Origin: Desulfatibacillum sp. | GTDB taxonomy: Bacteria; Desulfobacterota; Desulfobacteria; Desulfobacterales; Desulfatibacillaceae | DNA length: 40,542 bases | Reading direction: 5' to 3' | Assembly: GCA_016342355.1 (NCBI GenBank) | Contig: JAEINP010000043.1 | Location: forward strand, 1-40,542 | In this document: positions 27,532 through 34,553 of the stretch, piece by piece | How positions within the stretch are numbered: the first letter of the stretch is position 1 | Layout: every line of letters starts with the position of its first letter | The notes under the pieces: generated by a model | Database searches by the model: none | The model's input: only the letters and a program-made list of their open reading frames with translations | What the model was told of the DNA's origin: nothing | Translations under genes and position numbers: made by a program

Positions 27532-27561
27532 GCCCACACCGCCAATTTTGGCAGAGTGGGC
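27532..27561 (-). terminator. Hairpin after rnfA, possible weak terminator
   Basis: Outer stem GCCCAC/GTGGGC and inner stem GCCAA/TTGGC separated by a 3x3 internal loop, followed on the minus strand by TGTTTTAG. U tract is poor. It could end the rnf transcript or, given the palindrome just beyond, be part of the nfnAB control region. Confidence 0.35.
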
Positions 27562-27617
27562 ATGTCAAAGAACCTTATTAAAGCAACAAGGTCAAGCAAA
27601 AAATTTAGTCTGACAAA

Positions 27618-28193
27618 CTATACCATTCCCTTGAATCCCATGAATGCCAGCGCCAGTATGCCCGCGGTAATGAGACCAATGGAAGTGTCCTGCAGGGGCT
27701 TGGGCACCCTCGCCAGGATGATGCGTTCCCGCACACCGGCGAACAGGATCAGCGCCAAGCCAAAGCCGGCTGCGTAAGAGAAGGATGAAACCAGCGCTTC
27801 GAGAAAAGAATACTCTTCCTTGATATTGATGATACAAACACCGAAGACCGCGCAGTTGGTGGTGATGAGGGGAAGGAAGATTCCCAGTCCGGCGTAAAGG
27901 CCGGGGATGCTTTTTTTCAGGAACATTTCCACGAACTGCACCAAAGAGGCGATGACCAGAATAAAGGCGATGGTTTGCAGGTACTCCAGTTTAAAGGGAA
28001 TCAGGATGTACGTGTTAACCAGCCAGGTGATTCCGCCAGCCATCACCAGCACGAAGATTACGGCCATGGCCATACCCACGGCGGTTTCTATCTTTTTGGA
28101 AGTACCCAAAAAGGGACAGTTGCCCAGGAACTGGGCCAGCAGAATATTATTTACAAAAATACAACTAATAACGAGAACTATGTAATGTTCCAT
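27618..28193 (-). CDS. rnfA: Rnf complex membrane subunit RnfA
   Basis: 191 residues, six membrane helices. Conserved Cys26 in FLGNCPFLG and Cys114 in TTNCAVFGVC, the two RnfA ligands of the intramembrane [2Fe-2S] cluster shared with RnfE. GGGAGAT precedes the ATG. It is the last rnf gene here; no rnfB follows, although rnfB usually follows rnfA in Rnf operons. Ion-translocating core subunit with inverted topology relative to RnfE. Confidence 0.93.
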   Translation of the reverse strand: MEHYIVLVISCIFVNNILLAQFLGNCPFLGTSKKIETAVGMAMAVIFVLVMAGGITWLVNTYILIPFKLEYLQTIAFILVIASLVQFVEMFLKKSIPGLYAGLGIFLPLITTNCAVFGVCIINIKEEYSFLEALVSSFSYAAGFGLALILFAGVRERIILARVPKPLQDTSIGLITAGILALAFMGFKGMV

Positions 28194-28240
28194 TATGATA
28201 TCTCCCGCGGCCCATGCCGCACCGGCTTAGGGTTCCCGCT

Positions 28241-28852
28241 TTATTTGCTGGGCACCAGGTTCATGAGGCAAAGCATCAGTCCCAGGCCGATGAAAGCGCC
28301 CGGCGCCTGAACCATAAAGGTGAACGGGGTGTACCAGTCCGCTGTGAGCAAGGTGAGCTTGGCTCCGAATGGAATTGTAAAGCACCCGGTTCCCAGGACT
28401 TCCCTCACTGCGCCGAGGGCCGCCAGGGACATGGTGAAACCAATGCCAATTCCCAAGCCATCCGCCAAGCTGGAGGTGATTCCGTTTTTGTAGGCAAAAG
28501 CCTCGGCCCGGCCCAGCACTATACAGTTAACAACGATCAGTGGTATAAACAGACCCAACTTAAGAAAGAGCGGATAGGCATAGGCCTGCATGACAAGTTC
28601 CACCAGGGTGACAAAGGTGGCGATGACCACGATAAAGCAGGCGATGCGCACCTTGGGCGGGATGACATTCCTAAGCATGGAAACAAGCAGGTTGGCGCAA
28701 ACCAGCACAAAGGTGGTTGCCAGCCCCATTCCGACGCCGTTTTCCACCGTGGTGGTCACGCCAAGCACGGGGCACAGGCCCAGCACCAGCCTAAACGGAG
28801 GAATTTCTTTCCACAGCCCTTTTGTGAATTCCTGGGCAAGTGTTTTAGCCAT
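28241..28852 (-). CDS. rnfE: Rnf complex membrane subunit RnfE
   Basis: 203 residues, six membrane helices. Cys27 in LGLCPVLGVT and Cys110 in VVNCIVLGRAEAF are the RnfE pair for the intramembrane [2Fe-2S] cluster, so with RnfA the four-Cys site is complete. Start at ATG 28852 with GGGAG upstream; the open frame extends into rnfG but that part is a shadow. 47 bp before rnfA. Confidence 0.93.
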   Translation of the reverse strand: MAKTLAQEFTKGLWKEIPPFRLVLGLCPVLGVTTTVENGVGMGLATTFVLVCANLLVSMLRNVIPPKVRIACFIVVIATFVTLVELVMQAYAYPLFLKLGLFIPLIVVNCIVLGRAEAFAYKNGITSSLADGLGIGIGFTMSLAALGAVREVLGTGCFTIPFGAKLTLLTADWYTPFTFMVQAPGAFIGLGLMLCLMNLVPSK

Positions 28853-28865
28853 GATATTAATCTCC

Positions 28866-29465
28866 CTATCCTGCAAAGGCCCCGACTTTTTCAAGTATCT
28901 GAGGCTTGAGATTTTCGTATATTTTGCCGGCGGAAGTGACCGCCGCAACAACGGCCTTGGATGTGACGGTAGCGCCTGAAATGGCGTCTATGTCGCCTCC
29001 ATCTGCGCTGACGGAAAAGGGCTGCAACAAGGGTAGCCCCGTAAACTGAGCAGCCAGTTCCGGTTCATCCTTGGCTCTGGAGCCAATACCCGGGGTTTCG
29101 GCCGAGGTTGTCACACCCACGCCGATCATCTCGTCGGTATCCAGGTTGACGGCAACCATCACCCCCAAAGGTCCGCCAAAACCCACTGCCGAGGCTTCGA
29201 AAGCCACTGCGGAAGGCTTGCCGTCATACACTCCGATAAAAAAGTTGGTTTCCGTATCGCCATCCACGATCTTAAAGCGGTCATTCAACACGGTGTCCAG
29301 GTTGTCCGCCTCTGCGAAAATAGACTGGATCGTGGGGCCTTGGACAAACTTCAATTTCTGGCTTTCAATCTGGGGGGCCGTGGCGTCCCGCACAACGGCG
29401 AGCAATCCCCCGGAAAAAGCAGCCAGCAACGTGATGACCACTATCATCTTAACCATTTCACGCAT
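28866..29465 (-). CDS. rnfG: Rnf complex flavoprotein RnfG
   Basis: 199 residues. One N-terminal membrane helix, then a periplasmic FMN-binding domain. VGFGGPLGVMVAVN and the covalent-flavin motif DAISGATVTS are intact; Thr166 of SGAT is the expected phosphoester-linked FMN site. Overlaps the end of rnfD by 8 bp. With the upstream cytochrome c3 this gives a periplasmic electron entry or exit for the complex. Confidence 0.93.
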   Translation of the reverse strand: MREMVKMIVVITLLAAFSGGLLAVVRDATAPQIESQKLKFVQGPTIQSIFAEADNLDTVLNDRFKIVDGDTETNFFIGVYDGKPSAVAFEASAVGFGGPLGVMVAVNLDTDEMIGVGVTTSAETPGIGSRAKDEPELAAQFTGLPLLQPFSVSADGGDIDAISGATVTSKAVVAAVTSAGKIYENLKPQILEKVGAFAG

Positions 29466-30447
29466 TTTCCACCACCTTTCCCAGGGCCCCGGGGCGGATC
29501 ATGTCCAGCAGGGGGTTGAGTATGTTCATCAACAGAATGGCATAAACCACACCGTCGGCGTAAGCGCCGATATTTCTCATGAGCATGGTGAGTACGCCAG
29601 CCCCTGCTCCAAAAATCAGCATGGGAATCAAGTTGACGGGGGTCGAGGAATCTTCGCCCATGAGGAAGAAAGCACCTATGAGAGTGAAGCCCGTAAGCAG
29701 GTGAAAAGAAGGATCAGCGTATGCGCCTTCAGGCCCGAATGCCTTAAAAAGATAGGCTGTGACAAAAATACCAGCCACGAAGGACAGACAGATTTCCCAC
29801 CGGATGTATCCCCTGATAATGAGGTACAGGCCGCCGATGATGAGACCCAGGCCGAATATGGCGCCAATGCCGCCAGTTTGTTGACCCATGAGAAGGGCGG
29901 ATGCGCTGAAGTTGGCGGCGGCTTCGGCGCCTGCCCCATTGGCCACGGCAGTCTTGACTGCGGTGAGGGGGTAGGCCATGTCAAAGCCGAAGGTGTAGCC
30001 GCCAGCCAGGGCCGCGTCAAAGTCGAACAGGCCCTTCCACGAAAGATTAGCCACCGCGTACCCGACCAGAACCGGGTTGAAGGGATTGCCGCCCAGGCCG
30101 CCGAAGATCATTTTACCTATGAGAATAGCCACAAAGGTGGTTGTGATCACCGCCCACCAGGGAAGCGTGGGGGGCATGAGCATGGCCAGGATCAGGCCGG
30201 TCAGGGCTGCGGTTCCATCCCCAATGGAGGAGGGCCGTTTCATGAGCAGGTCCAGGATCAGTTCCCAGGCCATGGCGCTGGCCATGGCGATGCACACCAC
30301 ACCCAAGGCCAGGGCGCCGTATTGGTGAATCCCGATAGCCACTGCGGGCAAGGCCGCCAACATCATGTTGTAGCTTTTTCGGGATACCCGGTTCCCATTG
30401 TGCCAATGGGGGGCGTGGGACACCACGAATTTTTTCTTAGTTTCCAT
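29458..30447 (-). CDS. rnfD: Rnf complex membrane subunit RnfD, lacking the flavin-binding threonine
   Basis: 329 residues with about ten membrane helices. Conserved blocks: SYNMMLAALPAV, FGGLGGNPFNPVLVGYAV and GAFFLMGEDSSTP, YADGVVYAILLMNI at the C-terminus. In other RnfD proteins a motif like (S/T)xATPL carries covalent FMN on Thr; here the aligned stretch is GFDMAYPLTAVKT, so Tyr159 (codon at 29971-29973) replaces that Thr. Starts directly after the rnfC stop. RnfD identity is secure; loss of covalent FMN is inferred from the alignment by eye. Confidence 0.9.
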   Translation of the reverse strand: METKKKFVVSHAPHWHNGNRVSRKSYNMMLAALPAVAIGIHQYGALALGVVCIAMASAMAWELILDLLMKRPSSIGDGTAALTGLILAMLMPPTLPWWAVITTTFVAILIGKMIFGGLGGNPFNPVLVGYAVANLSWKGLFDFDAALAGGYTFGFDMAYPLTAVKTAVANGAGAEAAANFSASALLMGQQTGGIGAIFGLGLIIGGLYLIIRGYIRWEICLSFVAGIFVTAYLFKAFGPEGAYADPSFHLLTGFTLIGAFFLMGEDSSTPVNLIPMLIFGAGAGVLTMLMRNIGAYADGVVYAILLMNILNPLLDMIRPGALGKVVENA

Positions 30448-31716
30448 CTATTCCGCCTCCGGGGCCATCCGGCTCAGTTCATGCTTGGCCAGCCCAATGT
30501 ACTGATAAATGGGTATGCGGGCAGGGCAGACGTAGCTGCACAGGCCGCAATCCACGCAGGAGAGCAGGTCGAACCGCTCTGCACCTTCCACGTAGAGTTT
30601 GTTTTCAAGAAAACGCACCAGCACGTTCACAGGGATTTTGGCGGGACAAACCTGGACGCATTCCCCGCAGTTGATGCAGGCGGCGTCTTCGATTTCCGAC
30701 AGGTTATCGGCGTCCTGGACCATGATGGCGTCTGTGTCGGGCTGGACAGGCAAATCAACGGAGTAGGTAGCCACGCCGGTCATGGGGCCGCCCAGGATCA
30801 GACGATCCCCGGAGTTCACCATGATGCTTTTGAGGGCCAGCACATCCTTGATGGGGGTGCCTATCCGGACCTTGACATTGACAGCCTCTTCATCCTTGTT
30901 GATGAGAGTCAGTATCTTGTCGGTGCAAGCCTTGCCCGTCGTGCAGGATTCTCCCAAAGCCGCCACAGCTTCGGCGGAGACGCAAAGCACGCCCATGTCT
31001 ATAAGGTCTTTTCCCGCGGGAACGGTGATCCCCAGGAGTTTATGCATGACGAGCTTGGGAGTGGCGTTAGGATAGACCGTGTCCACTTCCTTGACTTCAC
31101 AATCGCAGTTCTTGACGGCATCGACCAGATAGGATGGGGCCGCCAGGATGACCTTGCTTACCTTGGTGATCCTTTTGAGAGCTTTCACCCCCTTGGCCAA
31201 CTCCTTGGTGCGGGATTTCACCACATGCTGGACAGCAGTGACCAAAAGGTCCTGGTCCATGCCCAGGATCAGGATGGTGTTTATGTTCACCTCCGGATCA
31301 AGCACGGGTTTGAGGCACAGAGCCCCGGGTCCATTTTGAAAATTGGCAGCGACCGTAGCCAGGTCCGGATTTTCATCCAGGGCGTCAACCCATTCCTTTT
31401 GGGCGTCGGCTTCCACCATTATGGCCGTGAAGTTGTTGGCGTTAGCGTCCGTATAGGGCTCCATAGCCGTCACCTTTCCGGCGAGCGTGGAAACTGCGTA
31501 ATCATCGCTTGCTGCGAAAGGGGCCAGCCTCTGTCCTGCCTTGACGATATCACCCACCTTGAGGGTCAGCAGTTCTTTGCTCTCCAAAGCTCCAGGCACA
31601 AAAAACGTGGCGGTCCTGGAGGCGGGAACCTCTTCCAGCGGGAGTGATGACAGGTCAGGGGGCGCGGAATAACTCAGCCTCGGTTTGACCAGTCCAAAAA
31701 ACGATCTTCGTTTCAT
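30448..31716 (-). CDS. rnfC: RnfC-like Fe-S subunit, NADH/FMN motif absent
   Basis: 422 residues, peripheral cytoplasmic subunit. A barrel-sandwich N-domain (LKVGDIVKAGQRLAPFA), a Rossmann-like middle and SLBB region (VRIGTPIKDVL, ILGGPMTGVATYSVDLPV), then two [4Fe-4S] sites CINCGECVQVCP and CVDCGLCSYVCP. Two things typical of RnfC are missing: the N-terminal GGIHP motif and the glycine-rich GxGGAGFPTxxKL with the following NxAECEPY; the aligned stretches read NGPGALCLK and ILGMDQDLLVT. It may therefore not bind NADH. AAGGG precedes the ATG. Follows the cytochrome c3 gene by 83 bp. Confidence 0.88.
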   Translation of the reverse strand: MKRRSFFGLVKPRLSYSAPPDLSSLPLEEVPASRTATFFVPGALESKELLTLKVGDIVKAGQRLAPFAASDDYAVSTLAGKVTAMEPYTDANANNFTAIMVEADAQKEWVDALDENPDLATVAANFQNGPGALCLKPVLDPEVNINTILILGMDQDLLVTAVQHVVKSRTKELAKGVKALKRITKVSKVILAAPSYLVDAVKNCDCEVKEVDTVYPNATPKLVMHKLLGITVPAGKDLIDMGVLCVSAEAVAALGESCTTGKACTDKILTLINKDEEAVNVKVRIGTPIKDVLALKSIMVNSGDRLILGGPMTGVATYSVDLPVQPDTDAIMVQDADNLSEIEDAACINCGECVQVCPAKIPVNVLVRFLENKLYVEGAERFDLLSCVDCGLCSYVCPARIPIYQYIGLAKHELSRMAPEAE

Positions 31717-31799
31717 CGGTGTTACCCTTTTTGGTTTTTACAGAATATGCAAATGCGGGGCTCATAACAATGGAATCGGCATCATGCCGCTGCCGTCAC

Positions 31800-32171
31800 C
31801 TAATTACCGTGACAATCAGTGCATTCCAGTTCCAGGCCCATGTCTTCGTGACAGCCTATGCATTGCGCGTGAAAAGAATCCTTGCGTGACGGCACTTCGC
31901 TATCCTTGGAAGGCTTGGCCAAATGGCACGCACCGCATTTTTGCATCTCGTCGGTTTCGTCCTCGGCCGTATGATGGCAATCCAGACAGGCCAAATCGAA
32001 ATCCGCATGATGTTCCTGATGTTCGAACATGATCTTGCCTGCGCCGCCGCCAAAATCCAACAGCACCCGAATGGGCTCTCCCGGAGGAAAAGCTGCATAG
32101 CACACGGCCCCGACGAGAAATAGCGCAGCCATCAGGCCCAAGGCTAGAAGGCGTTCCTTGTTTTTGTTCAT
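31800..32171 (-). CDS. Tetrahaem cytochrome c3-like protein
   Basis: 123 residues. Signal peptide (LLALGLMAALFLVGAVCYA) and four CxxCH haem sites: CLDCH, CGACH, CIGCH, CTDCH, with extra His ligands (HQEHH), as in class III cytochromes c3. Periplasmic electron carrier typical of sulfate reducers. It is the first gene of the rnf operon; multihaem cytochrome genes next to rnf are known in Desulfovibrio relatives and Methanosarcina. AAGGA is upstream of the ATG. Likely electron partner of RnfG. Confidence 0.9.
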   Translation of the reverse strand: MNKNKERLLALGLMAALFLVGAVCYAAFPPGEPIRVLLDFGGGAGKIMFEHQEHHADFDLACLDCHHTAEDETDEMQKCGACHLAKPSKDSEVPSRKDSFHAQCIGCHEDMGLELECTDCHGN

Positions 32172-32314
32172 TTTAGCTTTTTTCCTTTTACCGGCTTCAA
32201 AAAACGAAAACGCTGTTAACGGGCTCTGGACCCGATGATTGACGTTGCCGACCTAACATAATGCACTGAACCTTTCAACCATTTTCTTCAAAAAGAGCTT
32301 GAAACCCCTGCTTG

Positions 32315-32338
32315 ATAATGCTTTGCAATTAGCATAAT
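32315..32338. repeat. Inverted repeat upstream of the cytochrome c3-rnf operon
   Basis: ATAATGCT, 8 bp, AGCATAAT: half-sites match at 7 of 8 positions. It lies about 145-165 bp upstream of the cytochrome start codon and just after the NifU-like gene. Possible activator or repressor site; no promoter could be pinned down between it and the gene. Confidence 0.3.
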
Positions 32339-32359
32339 GAACCCGCCAGCAAGCACTTT

Positions 32360-32785
32360 TCAAGCCCGAAAATAGGCGTCCACAGCCGCTGACAGGGCTG
32401 AAGCCGCCAAGCCAGCACAATGGATGGAATCTTCGGGCAGCCCCCCCAGAGCTTGCAGTATCACCTCACCGGTAATGTCAGCCAGGGCTTCCATATCCTT
32501 ATCCATTGCCAGGTCTGCCGCCATGGAGCCAGCGCTTACACTGGGTCCGCAACCATCCGTAAAAAATGAAGAATCAACAACCCGGCCCTTTTCCACCTTC
32601 AGGTAAATTTCCATGGAATCCCCGCAGGAGCCCCGGACCTTTCCGGTGGCCGATGCGTTTTCCATGGGACCGAACCGCTTGGGATCGCGCCAACGCTGGT
32701 AGACTTCCCGGGAGTAATCGGCCTCGGCTTCTTTGTATATGGTTTCCTGCAATTCGTCTGCCCAGGCGTCCAGTTCATCTTTCAT
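32360..32785 (-). CDS. NifU N-terminal/IscU-like Fe-S scaffold protein
   Basis: 141 residues. The conserved scaffold cysteines are present: C54 in GSCGDSM (with Asp56), C79 in DGCGPS and C123 in IHCAGLA. This places it in the IscU/NifU-N fold, which builds [2Fe-2S] clusters in the cytoplasm. It lacks the LPPVK HscA site of housekeeping IscU, so it belongs to the divergent scaffold group. ATG at 32785 with GAGGA upstream, overlapping the Cys-rich gene's stop by 4 bp. No cysteine desulfurase gene is adjacent. Confidence 0.82.
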   Translation of the reverse strand: MKDELDAWADELQETIYKEAEADYSREVYQRWRDPKRFGPMENASATGKVRGSCGDSMEIYLKVEKGRVVDSSFFTDGCGPSVSAGSMAADLAMDKDMEALADITGEVILQALGGLPEDSIHCAGLAASALSAAVDAYFRA

Positions 32786-32985
32786 GCGAATTCCTCTTGA
32801 TCCATACGCCGCTGCTTTATGGTTTTGCGGCACATTTCCCAGGTCATGCAGGAGGGCCGGAACTTGCAATATCCCGAGGGATCGGTGCAGGACTCGCAGT
32901 TATCCATGCATTCCTGGCAATAGCCCACATTCATTTTCTGGCAAACAACCCGGGCCTCCCGGTCCGGATGATTCCTGCATTGCAC
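32782..32985 (-). CDS. Small Cys-rich (zinc-finger/B-box-like) protein
   Basis: 67 residues with nine cysteines: CRNH, C15, CQEC, CESC, C40, C46, C52. The CxxH-x8-C-x7-CxxC start resembles a B-box zinc finger. Its stop overlaps the start of the NifU-like scaffold gene (ATGA), suggesting they are made together and perhaps act together, for example in metal or Fe-S handling. Function unknown. Confidence 0.72.
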   Translation of the reverse strand: MQCRNHPDREARVVCQKMNVGYCQECMDNCESCTDPSGYCKFRPSCMTWEMCRKTIKQRRMDQEEFA

Positions 32986-32988
32986 AAT

Positions 32989-33963
32989 CTACTCCTTACC
33001 ATCTTTGGAACTAAAATTTCCGAGCCCTTCCAGAATGCCCGCCGCCAGGAGGGGAACCATGATTTCGTGGTGACCCGTAAGATGAATGCCCTGCCCACCC
33101 TCTGCCGTAGGCCGGTTGACCACATTGACCGTAGGCCTGTAATGGCGCATGAAATCCATGTTCACGGTGGTAAAGGCTCTCACGTCGTTGCCCAGGTTCC
33201 GGGCCAGGGACAGGGCCTTTAAAAAGACTTCGGGCAAAATCACGGCCGAACCCACATTCAGGAAAACCCCGCGGGACAGGCCGGACACCAGCTTGGCGAA
33301 AATCAAAAAATCCCGGTGGGTGGCTGCGCCCGCCGCCCTGGGATCAAAATCCGGGTGCATATGAATGATATCCGTGCCCATGGCAACGTGCACGGTCATG
33401 GGAATATCCAGCCTGGCGCCTGCGGCAAAAATGCTGTCCTCTGCGTGGGGCAAACCCTCTTCCAGAATGGCCTGACCTACGGCCTGGCCCAGGCCCATAT
33501 CCTTTTTATCGGCGTCCTTGATGGCTTTGCTTAAAAAACAGGCTGTTTCCCCTGCCATGCCAAAGCCGCCGCTGCCCAGGCTTTGATCCACAAATTCGGA
33601 GGTTTTTCCCGCCAGGGCGATTTCCGAGTCATGGATAATGGCGGCTCCGTTGGTGGACAGGGAACTTATAATGCCCCGTTCCATGAGATCGATAAGAACG
33701 GGATTGAGCCCCACCTTGATGACGTGGGCGCCCATGGCCCACATGACGGGCTTTTTATTTTGAACCGCCCGGACCACGGCGTCTATAACAGCCAGAATGT
33801 CCGTGGCGGCCAGGAATTTGGGCAGACAATTCAGAAACTGGGAAAAGGAGCCCCCCGGTTGCCAGGGTTTGCCAAAATCCTGGCGACTGACCTTGCTTTC
33901 CCGGTCTGACAGGGAGGATGTTTGAATCCCGGAGTTGTCTATGGGGTCATAGGGTTTGGACAC
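32989..33963 (-). CDS. Conserved protein, possibly deoxyhypusine-synthase-like
   Basis: About 324 residues, cytoplasmic. Start set at GTG 33963, 5 nt after the gmhA stop and with GGAGG upstream; the longer frame would overlap gmhA. Blocks that look conserved: MGAHVIKVGLNPVLIDLME, STNGAAIIHDSEIAL, HVAMGTDIIHMHP, NVGSAVILPEVFLKALSLAR and HLTGHHEIMVPLLAAGIL. These suggest a Rossmann-type fold and vaguely resemble the DHS family, but the catalytic GGGVxKH lysine motif is not evident. I cannot assign a function. Association with gmhA suggests a role near lipopolysaccharide/heptose metabolism. Confidence 0.65.
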   Translation of the reverse strand: MSKPYDPIDNSGIQTSSLSDRESKVSRQDFGKPWQPGGSFSQFLNCLPKFLAATDILAVIDAVVRAVQNKKPVMWAMGAHVIKVGLNPVLIDLMERGIISSLSTNGAAIIHDSEIALAGKTSEFVDQSLGSGGFGMAGETACFLSKAIKDADKKDMGLGQAVGQAILEEGLPHAEDSIFAAGARLDIPMTVHVAMGTDIIHMHPDFDPRAAGAATHRDFLIFAKLVSGLSRGVFLNVGSAVILPEVFLKALSLARNLGNDVRAFTTVNMDFMRHYRPTVNVVNRPTAEGGQGIHLTGHHEIMVPLLAAGILEGLGNFSSKDGKE

Positions 33964-33968
33964 TGTGA

Positions 33969-34553
33969 CTATGCCTCCTGCGTTCCGGGGTAGAGAATTT
34001 GTTCCGTAAGCCCGCACAGGATATGGGACAGGATGCAATGGGTTTCCTGGACCCTGGCCGTGGTGCAGGAGTTGACGCAGTAGACCAAGTCGTATTTATC
34101 CACCATGGCCTGGCCGCCCTGCCCGGCTTCCAGGAGGGTTATCATGCCCAGTTCCTTCGCAGCATCCAGTGCCGCTAGCACATTGGAAGATGTGCCGCTT
34201 GTGCTGATGCCCCAGGCAATGTCGCCCCGCTTTCCCAAGGCTTGGACCTGTTTGGTAAAAATTTGTTCATAGCTGTAATCATTGCCGATACTGGTTAAAA
34301 TCGAGGTATCGGTGGTGAGGGCGATGGCAGCTAGAGGGGGGCGTTCCAGGGCGAAACGGTTGACGAATTCGGCGGCGATATGCTGGGCGTCGGCTGCTGA
34401 GCCTCCGTTGCCGAAAATCATGATTTTGCCCCCTGAAGTCAGGCATTGCGCCAGGATGGTTGCGCCATGAGCCACGAGCTCCGCGTTTTCTTCAAAAAAG
34501 CCTGACGAAAGGGCCGCGCTTTCCCGGGCGATGTCCAGAATTATGTTTTTCAT
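33969..34553 (-). CDS. gmhA: Phosphoheptose isomerase (SIS domain)
   Basis: 194 residues. Converts sedoheptulose 7-phosphate to D-glycero-D-manno-heptose 7-phosphate, first step of ADP-heptose synthesis for the LPS inner core. SIS motifs: MIFGNGGSAADAQHIAAEFVNRF, TDTSILTSIGNDY, GISTSGTSSNVLAAL and the C-terminal QETHCILSHILC. ATG overlaps the preceding stop by 4 bp. Confidence 0.92.
   Translation of the reverse strand: MKNIILDIARESAALSSGFFEENAELVAHGATILAQCLTSGGKIMIFGNGGSAADAQHIAAEFVNRFALERPPLAAIALTTDTSILTSIGNDYSYEQIFTKQVQALGKRGDIAWGISTSGTSSNVLAALDAAKELGMITLLEAGQGGQAMVDKYDLVYCVNSCTTARVQETHCILSHILCGLTEQILYPGTQEA

Noticed and set aside
27360-27617. A hidden or frameshifted rnfB in the rnfA-nfnA gap
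   Set aside because: All frames were scanned by eye for ferredoxin Cys motifs; none is present and the gap (258 bp) is too short for rnfB.
29071-31647. 858-residue open frame on the plus strand
   Set aside because: It is fully antisense to rnfG, rnfD and rnfC, is extremely His/Gly-rich in the way shadow frames of GC-rich genes are, and has no ribosome-binding site.
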